DNA from: JADHMP01 sp964386915
GTDB lineage: Bacteria > Bacteroidota > Bacteroidia > Flavobacteriales > Flavobacteriaceae
Direction: 5' to 3'
Assembly (NCBI GenBank): GCA_964386915.1
Contig: CAYLUQ010000009.1
Location: 27,013 to 91,012 of the forward strand
DNA length: 64,000 nucleotides
Within the stretch, counting starts at the first letter, position 1; every line of letters starts with the position of its first letter. Under the pieces are notes generated by a model. That model worked only from the letters and a program-made list of their open reading frames with translations. It was not told the DNA's origin and made no database searches. Below are positions 1 through 8,522 of the stretch, piece after piece. The translations under genes and the position numbers were made by a program.

Positions 1-356
1 TAAATGTGGGGTCTATTGCCGCTAAAGAAACCTATCCAAATGGCAGTGTTTATTGCAGCAGCAAAGCGGCAGTTGATGCTTTTACGGAGGGCTTGCGAAT
101 GGATTTAGTCGGAAAAAATATTCGGGTGGGCATTGTGCACCCTGGCATGGTAGAAACCGAATTTTCTGTGATTCGCTTTAAAGGAGATCAAGAAAAAGCG
201 AATCAGGTTTATGCTGGTTTACAACCCCTCACAGGTGCTGATGTGGCAAACGCCATTGCCTTTATGATAGCGGTACCGCCTCATGTAAACGTGGCTGATA
301 TGCTCTTGCTCCCCACTCAACAAGCAAGTGCCACTCTTGCCCATCGAAAAAAATAA
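1..356 (+). CDS. Short-chain dehydrogenase/reductase, C-terminal part (cut by window edge)
   Basis: This is the C-terminal part of an NAD(P)-dependent SDR oxidoreductase, open to the left edge in the frame whose first full codon is at position 3. It shows the family's active-site stretch: NVGSIA supplies the catalytic serine, and the YCSSK motif gives the Tyr-x3-Lys pair. The HPGMVETEF segment follows, a typical substrate and cofactor loop. The closest match in my memory is the YdfG-like group (3-hydroxy acid or serine dehydrogenases), but the substrate cannot be fixed from this fragment. The Rossmann glycine motif lies outside the window. The stop is at 354-356. A GTG at 6 is an internal valine, not a start. 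Confidence 0.85.
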   Translation, partial: NVGSIAAKETYPNGSVYCSSKAAVDAFTEGLRMDLVGKNIRVGIVHPGMVETEFSVIRFKGDQEKANQVYAGLQPLTGADVANAIAFMIAVPPHVNVADMLLLPTQQASATLAHRKK

Positions 357-397
357 AGGGTTTGCATCCTCAGAATAGCTACCTTTAAAAAAAAATC

Positions 398-985
398 ATG
401 GCCCCAATCAAACCCTTCCTCCTCCTGCTGGTGGTGATCTGCTTTTTTATTGTCTGCCAACAGGAAAAAGCCAAAACCACCACTCCCGAAAATAATGTAT
501 TCTATATTAATGATAGTCCCAATAGCATTACCACTTTTGGCCTCTCCAACCTTGGTCCAGACCCAAGCGGAAATCAATACCAAGGATATTTAAAAGTGTT
601 GTTGCTTCTTTCTGAGGGCATTATTATGTCAGAAGACCCCACTGGCCTGCTCTATTTGAAAGGAAAAGGAACGCTACTCGGTATTATTTTATACAATCAA
701 ACGGCAACTACCCTAACGGAAGGAGACTACTATGTTGACCTCCGCCCACCACACGAAATTGGGGAAGCTTCTATTGGTTTCTACACACTTGCTTTTGATG
801 AATCTTTGGTCAATGGTCCCTATTTAAATTATCCAGGCCTTGCCCTCTTAAGTGGAAAAATTAGCATTAAAAACAAACAACAAAGCGTTGAACTTACCCT
901 TGACTTAATTGATGAAAATGGAAAATCTATCAGCGGAACGGTAATACAAAAACCAACTCCCTTTCAATATACATTGTCTTATTAA
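398..985 (+). CDS. Putative lipoprotein of unknown function
   Basis: This 195-residue protein is not one I recognise. Residues 7-19 are strongly hydrophobic and end in FIVC, so Cys20 could be a lipidated cysteine, although the lipobox is weak. The mature part is polar, with several short beta-like stretches, and no motif is visible. It starts with ATG 41 bp after the SDR gene, and a near-consensus promoter element (TACCTTTA, 380-387) sits just upstream, so it may be transcribed separately. The gene is followed by a long gap that ends in a hairpin repeat. The function is unknown. Confidence 0.6.
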   Translation: MAPIKPFLLLLVVICFFIVCQQEKAKTTTPENNVFYINDSPNSITTFGLSNLGPDPSGNQYQGYLKVLLLLSEGIIMSEDPTGLLYLKGKGTLLGIILYNQTATTLTEGDYYVDLRPPHEIGEASIGFYTLAFDESLVNGPYLNYPGLALLSGKISIKNKQQSVELTLDLIDENGKSISGTVIQKPTPFQYTLSY

Positions 986-1238
986 TGCTTTTTTGTCCAA
1001 ATATCCTCACCTCCTCTCTAAGAAGAAACCATACTATTTCCCCAAAATTTTAGGTCATGTAAAAGTTATTTGATAGGCGATAGCAGGTTATTATCTAATT
1101 TTTCAAATTTGACACCTTGTCTTAAAAACACAGATTTTATAGGGCTTTTCTAGCTTTTTTTGGGGCTAAAGAGTTGATTTTATTGAGCTAAGCTATTCTT
1201 TTTTATTTAATGTCAGAGTTTGGAACATTACCCGTTTG
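986..1238. other. Intergenic stretch without a recognisable gene
   Basis: This AT-rich DNA lies between two convergent genes. I find no open frame with a credible protein, no tRNA-like fold and no clear promoter. Together with the adjoining hairpin repeat it forms a 320 bp gap, one of only two gaps over 300 bp in the window. It may be decayed coding sequence or a transcription run-off zone. Confidence 0.5.
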
Positions 1239-1300
1239 TTCTCCCCTCTACTAAGAGGGGAAAGATTTTGCAAAGCAAAATCAGGGGGGTGTGTTTAGAC
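1239..1300 (+). repeat. Dispersed double-hairpin repeat, copy 1
   Basis: Two adjacent hairpins are visible: CCCCTCT-acta-AGAGGGG (1243-1260) and GATTTTGC-aaa-GCAAAATC (1264-1282), followed by a run AGGGGGGTGT. A second copy lies in the opposite orientation at 16385-16437. Both copies sit between convergent genes, so the element may act as a bidirectional terminator, or may be a REP-like mobile repeat. Confidence 0.75.
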
Positions 1301-1305
1301 CTATC

Positions 1306-1872
1306 TTACCCCTGGTTTTGAAGCCATTCCCAACAGCCGGGAGGCATGAGCTTGGCTACACTTTTCCCTTCTTTAATTTTTTCTCGAATGGCAGTGGCCG
1401 ATATGGGGAGTAAAGAAGCCTCTACCACATGAATATTTGGGTGTTTGGAGAGTGGTGAATGAATTTGAGTGCCACGAGGGTAAACAAAAATGGGACATTG
1501 TTCTAATAATGCATCATAGTCTTTCCATTGGGTAAGCTGCTCCAAATTGTCACTGCCTACCAATATTGAAAAAGAGTGTTGGGGGTACTTCTCTTTTAAA
1601 ATCCCTAGGGTGTCAATAGTGTAGTGAGGTGCTGGGCGCTGCCACTCTATTTGATTAATCAAAAATTGGGTTTGATCCTTTAAGGCTTCTTTTAGAAGGG
1701 CCAAACGTGTGGCATAGGGCCATAAGTCTTGACTCTTTTTAAGGGGGTTTTGTGGACTAATAACAAACCACACTTCCTCTAAATGAGCATGTTCCAAAAA
1801 GTGTTGGGCAATTTGCAAATGGCCCAAATGCACGGGATTGAAAGAACCAAAATACAAGCCAATTTGTGCCAT
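1306..1872 (-). CDS. nadD: Nicotinate-nucleotide adenylyltransferase NadD
   Basis: This enzyme transfers AMP from ATP to nicotinate mononucleotide, giving deamido-NAD in cytoplasmic NAD synthesis. Residues 8-18 carry the nucleotidyltransferase signature GSFNPVHLGH, with the catalytic histidines at 15 and 18. The second family motif ISATAIR is at 157-163. The length of 188 residues is normal. It is the last gene of the minus-strand run, 20 bp behind guanylate kinase; the yicC-gmk-nadD order is one I associate with Bacteroidota, where neighbours are often co-transcribed. The ATG start places the signature at the N-terminus as expected. Confidence 0.95.
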   Translation of the reverse strand: MAQIGLYFGSFNPVHLGHLQIAQHFLEHAHLEEVWFVISPQNPLKKSQDLWPYATRLALLKEALKDQTQFLINQIEWQRPAPHYTIDTLGILKEKYPQHSFSILVGSDNLEQLTQWKDYDALLEQCPIFVYPRGTQIHSPLSKHPNIHVVEASLLPISATAIREKIKEGKSVAKLMPPGCWEWLQNQG

Positions 1873-1892
1873 ATAATTAAATTAGACTATCG

Positions 1893-2465
1893 CTATAAAT
1901 CCAAAAATGCCTTCACCAAACGGGTGGCTTCTTTTTTAGCAGCAGCAAGGTTATCGTTCACCAAAACAACATCAAACTCTTTGGCATAGGTCAGCTCTTG
2001 AGCCGATTTTTCAAGCCGTTGTTTTATTTTTTCTTCAGTCTCAGTGCCTCTGGAACGCAGGCGTTGTTCTAAAACCTCTAGAGAGGGTGGCGCCACAAAA
2101 ATAGCTAAGGTCTGTTCCGGAAATTGACGCTTGATATTGAGTCCCCCTTTCACATCAATATCAAATAAAACATGTTGCTCTTTTTCCCAAAGCCGTTTTA
2201 ATTCCGATTTAAAGGTGCCATAAAACGTATGGGCATAGACCTCTTCATATTCTACAAAAGCGTTTTCTTTAATTTTTTGTTGAAAGGTTTCGGTAGAGAT
2301 AAAATAGTAGTCTTTCCCCTCTATTTCGTTTGATCTTGGAGCTCTAGAGGTTGCCGAAATTGAAAACCCCAAAGGCAAGTTCTTTTCAGAAAGCAAATGG
2401 TGTACTAAAGTGGTTTTGCCACTACCTGAAGGAGCCGAAAAAACGATAAGCTTACCTACCTCCAA
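1893..2465 (-). CDS. gmk: Guanylate kinase
   Basis: This enzyme phosphorylates GMP to GDP with ATP, in cytoplasmic nucleotide metabolism. The P-loop APSGSGKTT is at residues 11-19, and GMP-binding stretches (SRAPR, then the YYF/FVEYEEV region) follow. The length of 190 residues is usual. The only start that keeps the N-terminal strand is TTG at 2463-2465, because the TGA stop of yicC is the codon directly before it in the same frame. Translation is therefore probably coupled to yicC by termination and re-initiation. The TTG start and zero-base junction are the only oddities. Confidence 0.95.
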   Translation of the reverse strand: MEVGKLIVFSAPSGSGKTTLVHHLLSEKNLPLGFSISATSRAPRSNEIEGKDYYFISTETFQQKIKENAFVEYEEVYAHTFYGTFKSELKRLWEKEQHVLFDIDVKGGLNIKRQFPEQTLAIFVAPPSLEVLEQRLRSRGTETEEKIKQRLEKSAQELTYAKEFDVVLVNDNLAAAKKEATRLVKAFLDL

Positions 2466-3323
2466 TCACAAAACGTTTAGCAATTGTTCCTTAATTTTTT
2501 CGAGCTCGTCTTTCATTTGCACCACCACTTTTTGCATGGCAGCATGATTGGCTTTAGACCCAATAGTATTGATTTCACGGCCAATTTCTTGGGCAATAAA
2601 GCCGAGCTTTTTTCCATTGGGAAATTCATTTTGCATTACCTCTTCAAAATAATCTAAATGCTTTTTTAAGCGCACTTTTTCTTCGGTAATGTCGTATTTT
2701 TCAAGATAATAAATGAGCTCTTGCTCCCACCTGTTTTCGTCAATTTGAGTGTTTAATTCGGCTAAAGCATTTCGCAGTTTGTCTTTCACCGCAACGGCCC
2801 GTTCGGGGTCTAATCGCACCACATCTTCTAGCAGTTTTACCAGGTTAGTGTGTCGGGTATTTAATTCTGTGGCCAAGGCTTTTCCTTCTTCAGCCCTAAA
2901 ATTATTAACACGCTCTAGGACTTCATCCAATAAAGCAAATAGTGCCTTTTGGGTGTCCTCCTCTAAGCCTTTATTATCGTTGGAGAGGGTTTCCGGCAAC
3001 CGCATGGCAATAGACAATAATCCTTCTGAATCGGCGCCCACTATGGACTGAAGTTGGTCTAAATAGCCCTTTACCACAGTTTTATTAATGGTTACAGGAG
3101 CTTGTTCGCCCTGAAAGTCTAAATAGATGGACACATCAATTTTCCCGCGTTGCAAGCGATTTGAAATTTGTTTGCGCAACTGGGGCTCAATTTCACGCAA
3201 ACTGCTATGCGTTCTAAAGTTAAGATCTAAACTTTTGCTGTTTAAAGTTCTAATTTCAACGTTGATTCCTAGGGTATCTTGTTGTTTTTCCCCTTTCCCG
3301 AATCCCGTCATAGAATAGATCAT
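2466..3323 (-). CDS. yicC: YicC-family endoribonuclease
   Basis: This is a 285-residue protein of the YicC/YloC family. It has the characteristic N-terminus (MIYSMTGFGK) and the C-terminal DUF1732 region with GREINTIGSKAN near residues 250-261, where conserved acidic and polar residues gather. Members act as metal-dependent endoribonucleases with roles in small-RNA decay and stationary-phase survival; that role is family knowledge, not visible here. The gene begins 3 bp after the DUF1080 gene and abuts gmk, so it links the upstream sugar genes to housekeeping nucleotide genes in one apparent transcription unit. Confidence 0.92.
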   Translation of the reverse strand: MIYSMTGFGKGEKQQDTLGINVEIRTLNSKSLDLNFRTHSSLREIEPQLRKQISNRLQRGKIDVSIYLDFQGEQAPVTINKTVVKGYLDQLQSIVGADSEGLLSIAMRLPETLSNDNKGLEEDTQKALFALLDEVLERVNNFRAEEGKALATELNTRHTNLVKLLEDVVRLDPERAVAVKDKLRNALAELNTQIDENRWEQELIYYLEKYDITEEKVRLKKHLDYFEEVMQNEFPNGKKLGFIAQEIGREINTIGSKANHAAMQKVVVQMKDELEKIKEQLLNVL

Positions 3324-3326
3324 AGG

Positions 3327-4031
3327 CTAAAGGGGTTTAATTTTAATATTGCGAAAGGCCACTCTATCGTTATGATCTTGCAACCCTATGTGTCCAGTAT
3401 GGAATTCACCAAAGCCTTTAAAGCCTGGGGATTTAAATTTAGAATTTTGAATAAGAGCCTCCCATGCTGGTCCATAGAGTGGAAATTCAACCACAAGGGT
3501 GCCGTTTAAAGCCACACTTCCGTGGTTTTGCTCATAGTCTATGGTAATTAAAAAATGATTCCACTCTCCAGGAGCATTGGTCACATCGGCTAGGGGTTCT
3601 ACCATATCATAGAGCGATCCGGCTTGATGAAAATTGGGTCGCACTTTGCCGTCGGGATGCCCTTGGTTATCTAGCACCTGAATTTCGGGGCCCGTTGTGT
3701 ATGGACGACCATATTGAGGGGCCTCATTAACCGCCCAAAAAAGACCACTGTTTCCCTTTGGTGCAATGTTCCATTCTATAGACAATTGAAAACTTTTAAA
3801 GGTTTTGTCGGTTACAATATCTTGTGCAGGATCTCCCTTTGATTTATTGGCCGGGTCTAACACTAGCGCTCCGTCTTCTACCGTCCAAATGGGTTTTACT
3901 TTAGCATTGTTGTAGAGATGCCAGCCATCTAGATTTTTGCCGTTAAAAAGCGGAATCCATTCTTTTTCTTGTGCAGTTGCGTTGCTTTGCACAAGCAAAA
4001 TAGCAACCAAAAGGGATGATAAAAACTTCAT
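3327..4031 (-). CDS. DUF1080 / 3-keto-disaccharide hydrolase family protein, exported
   Basis: This 234-residue protein has a signal peptide (about residues 1-20, ending ATA-Q) followed by one concanavalin-like beta-sandwich domain of the PF06439 family. Landmarks are FNGKNLDGW, GNSGLFW, GPEIQVLD and the closing GHIGLQDH. Characterised relatives cleave 3-keto-glycosides by hydrolysis or elimination outside the cytoplasm. Its neighbours fit that role: Gfo/Idh/MocA oxidoreductase, two TIM-barrel sugar enzymes, a sugar-type transporter, and the facing GMC dehydrogenase that could make 3-keto sugars. The exact substrate and chemistry are not decidable from the sequence. Confidence 0.88.
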   Translation of the reverse strand: MKFLSSLLVAILLVQSNATAQEKEWIPLFNGKNLDGWHLYNNAKVKPIWTVEDGALVLDPANKSKGDPAQDIVTDKTFKSFQLSIEWNIAPKGNSGLFWAVNEAPQYGRPYTTGPEIQVLDNQGHPDGKVRPNFHQAGSLYDMVEPLADVTNAPGEWNHFLITIDYEQNHGSVALNGTLVVEFPLYGPAWEALIQNSKFKSPGFKGFGEFHTGHIGLQDHNDRVAFRNIKIKPL

Positions 4032-4041
4032 ACTGCTGTAA

Positions 4042-5094
4042 TTAAAGGTTTAAAATGTTGCGTAAATGCTGCTCGTCAATGTCCCCTCCGGCAAAATCGT
4101 CGAAAGTTTTTTGAGTTGCTTCAATAATGTGGCTTTGAATGAAGGGTGCCCCTTCTCGCGCCCCTTGCTCTGGACTTTTTATGCAACACTCCCACTCCAT
4201 TACGGCCCAAACATCACAACCATATTCTGTGAGTTTGGTAAAAATGGTTTTAAAATCTATTTGACCGTCTCCCGGAGAGCGATAGCGCCCGGCACGATCA
4301 ATCCAATCACCATAGCCCCCAAAGGCACCTTTTTTTCCGGTGGGTTTAAATTCTGAATCTTTCACATGAAAAGATTTAATGAATTCGTGATAGTGATCAA
4401 TATATTCAATATAGTCTAATTGCTGCAAGACAAAATGACTGGGATCATACAAAATATTAACTCGTTTATGGTTGTTGGTGGCTTCTAAAAAGCGCTCAAA
4501 AGTCACACCATCATGAAGGTCTTCCCCTGGGTGAATTTCATAGCATGCGTCTACGCCACATTCATCAAAAACATTGAGAATGGGCAACCATCGGTTCGCT
4601 AACTCTTTAAATCCTAATTCCACCAATCCAGCAGGACGTTGAGGCCAAGGGTGCCAAGTGTGCCACAAGAGTGCTCCTGAAAAAGTAGCATGTGTGGTGA
4701 GCCCTAGATTTTGACTAGCTCGTGCCGCTTTTTTCATGGTTTCTACAGCCCACTCGGTTCGTGCCTTGGGGTTGTTTTTTACCGCATCGGGGGCAAAGTT
4801 ATCAAACATCAAATCGTAAGCCGGATGCACGGCAACTAACTGCCCTTGCAAGTGGGTAGAAAGCTCTGTTATTTCTAGGCCATAAGAATTGATTTTGCCT
4901 TTGAGTTCATCACAATAGGTTTTGCTTTCGGCTGCTTGATCAAGGTCTATTAAAAAAGACTCCCAAGTTGGAATTTGAATGCCTTTGTAGCCTAAATCGG
5001 CTGCCCATTGGCACATGCCTTCTAACGAATTAAAAGGGGCCTTACTGTCTACAAATTGTGCTAAAAAAATGCCGGGGCCTTTGATGGTTTTCAT
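4042..5094 (-). CDS. Sugar phosphate isomerase/epimerase-like TIM-barrel protein
   Basis: This cytoplasmic protein belongs to the xylose-isomerase-like TIM-barrel superfamily (AP endonuclease 2 fold). Candidate metal ligands occur in order: EIHPGEDLHDG, DPSHFVLQ, FHVKDSEF and VMEWECC. I chose ATG at 5092-5094, which overlaps the TGA of the upstream oxidoreductase as ATGA. An ATG seven codons earlier would give 357 residues but extend the overlap to 25 bp. With the start used here it has 350 residues. Relatives next to Gfo/Idh/MocA and DUF1080 genes isomerise, eliminate or hydrate 3-keto sugars. There is no signal peptide. Confidence 0.85.
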   Translation of the reverse strand: MKTIKGPGIFLAQFVDSKAPFNSLEGMCQWAADLGYKGIQIPTWESFLIDLDQAAESKTYCDELKGKINSYGLEITELSTHLQGQLVAVHPAYDLMFDNFAPDAVKNNPKARTEWAVETMKKAARASQNLGLTTHATFSGALLWHTWHPWPQRPAGLVELGFKELANRWLPILNVFDECGVDACYEIHPGEDLHDGVTFERFLEATNNHKRVNILYDPSHFVLQQLDYIEYIDHYHEFIKSFHVKDSEFKPTGKKGAFGGYGDWIDRAGRYRSPGDGQIDFKTIFTKLTEYGCDVWAVMEWECCIKSPEQGAREGAPFIQSHIIEATQKTFDDFAGGDIDEQHLRNILNL

Positions 5095-6230
5095 TGTTTG
5101 TCCAAGCTTTGCCATGTGTTTCCGTTTTTATGTGATGCTACTACTGATTCTATAAAATTAATTCCTCTTGCTCCTTCATAAAGGGTCGGATACTCTCCAT
5201 TAAAAATCTTTTCGCCCCTTAGCGCTTTCGCTACCCCTTTGTAAATGTTTCCCATAGCGTCAAATATTCCCTCGGGGTGTCCGGCAGGAAGTTTAGTGCC
5301 GTCATTAGCAAAGTCTGAAGCATAGGCATTGCCCGGTTTTATTACCCGACGAGGTTCATCATCTTTTAAGTGGTAGAGATAATTTGGATTTTCTTGTTCC
5401 CATCTAAAGGCGCCTTTTCGGCCATAGATTGCCACCGTTAGACCATTTTCTTCGCCGGTTGCAATTTGACTGGAACGCAACACACCTTTTATGGTGTCGG
5501 AAAAACGAACCAATATGGTGCCGTCAATATCTAGGGGGTTGTCTTCATAGAGCATGTTCAAATCGGCCAGCACCTCTTTGACTTCCATGCCGGTGAGATA
5601 TTCTACCATATGAAAAGCGTGCGTGCCAATATCTCCCACACAAGAACTGATTCCGGCCACTTTTGGGTCTAGACGCCAAACGCTTTTGCGTTTTTCTTTA
5701 TCGTGAATCACAGGATTAATCCACCCTTGATAATATTGCAAATCTACTTTATGGATATCGCCCAACACGCCATCGGCAATGAGTTGTTTCATATGGCGCA
5801 CCATGGGGTAGCCCGTATAGGTATAGGTAACCGCAAACACAGCATTGTGCTTTTTTTGAAGGGCTGCCAATTCTAGAGCATCTTCATAGGTAGTAGTGAG
5901 GGGTTTCTCACAAATAACATTAAATCCATTTTCTAAAAGTTTTTTGGCCATTGGAAAATGCAGCACATTGGGGGTGAGCACCGAAACCACTTCAAGACGT
6001 TCGTCTTCTGGCTTTTGACTTTCTACAGCAATAAATTCTTCGAAGTCTTTATATACACGGTCTGTATTGACTCCAATTTGTTTAGCAAAGGCAATGTTTT
6101 CTTCATAGTTGGGGTTAAAAACACCAGCAACAATTTCGTAGCGGTCATACATATGGGCTGCAACTCGGTGCAGAACGCCAATTAGTGAATCGCCGCCGCC
6201 GCCCAATATGCCATGTCTAATTTTATTCAT
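5091..6230 (-). CDS. Gfo/Idh/MocA family oxidoreductase
   Basis: This is a cytoplasmic NAD(P)-dependent sugar or inositol dehydrogenase of 379 residues. The N-terminal Rossmann fold has a glycine-rich turn (GGGGDS, 10-15), the family motif CEKPL at 107-111, and a C-terminal domain with D200-x3-H204 in the GDIGTHAFH stretch that usually holds the catalytic histidine. It overlaps the transporter gene upstream by 8 bp and the isomerase downstream by 4 bp, so the three are almost certainly co-translated. In the proposed pathway it would reduce a 3-keto sugar, or oxidise a sugar at C3, using a nicotinamide cofactor. Substrate unknown. Confidence 0.9.
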   Translation of the reverse strand: MNKIRHGILGGGGDSLIGVLHRVAAHMYDRYEIVAGVFNPNYEENIAFAKQIGVNTDRVYKDFEEFIAVESQKPEDERLEVVSVLTPNVLHFPMAKKLLENGFNVICEKPLTTTYEDALELAALQKKHNAVFAVTYTYTGYPMVRHMKQLIADGVLGDIHKVDLQYYQGWINPVIHDKEKRKSVWRLDPKVAGISSCVGDIGTHAFHMVEYLTGMEVKEVLADLNMLYEDNPLDIDGTILVRFSDTIKGVLRSSQIATGEENGLTVAIYGRKGAFRWEQENPNYLYHLKDDEPRRVIKPGNAYASDFANDGTKLPAGHPEGIFDAMGNIYKGVAKALRGEKIFNGEYPTLYEGARGINFIESVVASHKNGNTWQSLDKQ

Positions 6231-7437
6231 ATTGTTTTTTATTTAGAGGTTGGTTTTTAAAAGTGATTAAAAATAAGATTAATACGGTAAATGCAAAAAT
6301 GGAAGGTTTAAGCCAAATTTGTTGCCAGTTGTGTCCAGCTGATAATTGATAGAAATCGATGAGGGTTCCAGCTACTCTAAAGCCAATCATCATCCCCACT
6401 CCATAGGTGGCTAAGGTGATGAGTCCTTGAGCAGCACTGCGGTATTTTTTACCCGCTTTAGCATCGGTATAGATTTGTCCGGAAACAAAAAAGAAATCAT
6501 AGCATATGCCGTGGAGTAATATGCCCAAAAACAACATCCAACTGCTTGTTTCGAGCGAGCCAAAAGCAAAGAGCAAGTAGCGTATACCCCACCCCAAAAG
6601 GCCTATTATTAATGTGGTTTTAAACCCAAAACGCTTTAGAACATAGGGTAGCAATAGCAAAAAAAGGAGTTCCGAAAACTGCCCTAGTGCCATTTTGGAA
6701 GCAGCTGCTTCCATGCCCAGTTCGTTTAAAAATTGATTGGCGTGTTGATAATAGAAGGCTAGGGGAATGCAAAGCAAAATGGAAGTGACAAAAAACAAAA
6801 GATAGGAACGGTCTTTTAACAAGGCTAAGGCCTCTAAGCCTAAAATTGCTTTTAGGTTTATTTTTTCGTTTTTGTCTTTATGTGGTGATGTATTGGGTAA
6901 AGAAAAAGAAAAAAGACCCAAACAACAAGAGGCTATTCCGGCCATAAAAAAAGTTTTTTCTAAACTTAGTGTTTGCTCCCACCCCATCGAGCCAATCACA
7001 AACCCGGCAACTATCCATCCCAAGGTGCCTAGTGTTCTTATGGAAGCAAATTCTTTTGAAGGATCTTTCATTTGCCGAAATGCCACCGCATTGACAAGGG
7101 CAAGTGTAGGCATAAAAAGAATCATGTAGCATAAAATAAACGGATAAAAATCTGAAAATTGACCCTGACGCCCAGCAAGCAATAGCAATGCACCTCCAAA
7201 AAGATGCAAGATGCCTAACACTTTTTGAGCTGCAAAATAACGGTCGGCAATGAGACCAATTATAAAGGGCGCAATGAGCGCCCCTATAGATTGGGTTTCA
7301 TATGCTTGAGCCAAAGCCGTTCCACTAGCCTTAAAAGCCTGTGTCAAATAGGTTCCCATGGTGACATACCAAGCTCCCCAAATAAAAAATTCGAGGAACA
7401 TCATGGTGGCCAATTGAATTTTTACCGCCGTTTTCAC
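6223..7437 (-). CDS. MFS transporter, nucleoside:H+ symporter (NupG-like) family
   Basis: This 404-residue integral membrane protein has about twelve hydrophobic segments. The N-terminus (FLEFFIWGAWYVTMGTYL) and the IGLIADRYF loop match the Nuc_H_symport group of the major facilitator superfamily. In Bacteroidota such transporters often lie beside sugar catabolic genes, so a sugar or 3-keto sugar is as likely a substrate as a nucleoside. The start is GTG at 7435-7437, one base after the stop of the preceding TIM-barrel gene; the next methionine lies inside the first membrane segment, which supports GTG. The 3' end overlaps the oxidoreductase by 8 bp. Confidence 0.87.
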   Translation of the reverse strand: MKTAVKIQLATMMFLEFFIWGAWYVTMGTYLTQAFKASGTALAQAYETQSIGALIAPFIIGLIADRYFAAQKVLGILHLFGGALLLLAGRQGQFSDFYPFILCYMILFMPTLALVNAVAFRQMKDPSKEFASIRTLGTLGWIVAGFVIGSMGWEQTLSLEKTFFMAGIASCCLGLFSFSLPNTSPHKDKNEKINLKAILGLEALALLKDRSYLLFFVTSILLCIPLAFYYQHANQFLNELGMEAAASKMALGQFSELLFLLLLPYVLKRFGFKTTLIIGLLGWGIRYLLFAFGSLETSSWMLFLGILLHGICYDFFFVSGQIYTDAKAGKKYRSAAQGLITLATYGVGMMIGFRVAGTLIDFYQLSAGHNWQQIWLKPSIFAFTVLILFLITFKNQPLNKKQYE

Positions 7438-7438
7438 G

Positions 7439-8398
7439 TTACATTTGGGCTCCTACTTTGAGAAGAAGGTCACGAGTGGCTATAATGCCCTCTTCTTCAG
7501 ACAACGTGTTTCCTTCATATTCTACTCCAATATAGCCTGAGTAGCCTGCGTCTTTTACAATTTTGAGCATACGGATATAGTCCGTATTGGTTTCGTTACC
7601 AGCAGCATCAAAATCATGTGATTTGGCGCTTACACCAAAAGCTTTAGGCATCATTTCAGTTGTGCCTTTGTAGCGATCATATTCTTTTACACAAGAATAA
7701 TTAGGCCCTCTTTCAATGCAGAAATTGCCAAAATCGGGAAGTGTGCCACAGTTTGCCATTCCAGTTCCGTTGATGGCCTCCATTAGCAAGTCGGCTTGAG
7801 AGGTTAGGGAACCGTGATTTTCTACCATAATATTAATATTGTAGGGCTGGGCAAAGGTGGCCAATGCCGTTAAACTAGCAATGCTGTTTTGCTTCCAAAG
7901 GGCTGGATCATTTTCACCATATAGATTTAAACGTACCGAATGGCAGTTCATGCTATTGGCAGCTACAATCCATTTTTTATGGTTTTCAATTGCTTGTATT
8001 CTTTTTTCTTCGTCAGAAGAAGAAAGGTCTCCTTCACCGTCAATCATGATGAGTAGGTTTTGCAAACCATATTTAGCAGCTTCTTCATTAGAACGGGCTA
8101 TGAAATTTTGCATGGCCTCTTCAGGCTGCTCACTTTTAGTGACATCGGTATAGAGCTGATTGACATATTCTAAACCTTCAAAGCCCCATCCTTTGGCTAA
8201 TTTGGCAAAATCATAGGGCGAAACGCCTTGTTCCCGAATAGCTCTGTGAATGGACCATTGTGCCAAGCTTAATTTAAAAAAGGGAGCTGTGGCAGAAGCT
8301 GCTTTATCAGCTGGATTATTTTTGCAAGAAGCAAATCCTAGAGCAGCAACACCCACACCAGCAAAGGAAAGTTGTGATAAAAAAGTTTTTCGATTCAT
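7439..8398 (-). CDS. TIM-barrel sugar isomerase/epimerase-like lipoprotein
   Basis: This 319-residue protein starts with an export signal (MNRKTFLSQL, hydrophobic to about 20) and a lipobox FASC with Cys25, so it should be a lipoprotein facing the periplasm or outer surface. The rest is an AP-endonuclease-2-like TIM barrel: LAQWSIH, then VRLNLYG, MVENHGS, LPDFGNF and a closing IGVEYEGN carry candidate metal ligands. It heads the minus-strand run and faces the GMC dehydrogenase gene across a 124 bp gap. A periplasmic isomerase or eliminase acting on an oxidised sugar fits the context, but this is inference. Confidence 0.85.
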   Translation of the reverse strand: MNRKTFLSQLSFAGVGVAALGFASCKNNPADKAASATAPFFKLSLAQWSIHRAIREQGVSPYDFAKLAKGWGFEGLEYVNQLYTDVTKSEQPEEAMQNFIARSNEEAAKYGLQNLLIMIDGEGDLSSSDEEKRIQAIENHKKWIVAANSMNCHSVRLNLYGENDPALWKQNSIASLTALATFAQPYNINIMVENHGSLTSQADLLMEAINGTGMANCGTLPDFGNFCIERGPNYSCVKEYDRYKGTTEMMPKAFGVSAKSHDFDAAGNETNTDYIRMLKIVKDAGYSGYIGVEYEGNTLSEEEGIIATRDLLLKVGAQM

Positions 8399-8474
8399 TT
8401 TTTTGGGTTTCGTTACAAATAATATTAATAGCTGAAATGTACTAAAATTATTAGCAGTGTGAAGGATTTTCTTC

Positions 8475-8482
8475 TATATTTG
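8475..8482 (+). promoter_or_regulatory. -7 promoter element for the GMC oxidoreductase gene
   Basis: TATATTTG matches the Bacteroidota TAnnTTTG element exactly and lies 40 bp before the ATG. No good -33 TTTG is visible at the right distance. A 7/8 copy on the other strand (8434-8441) could serve the divergent gene. Confidence 0.5.
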
Positions 8483-8522
8483 AGATCACCAGAAATAAAA
8501 CAAGCAAAAAAAACAGTAATAA

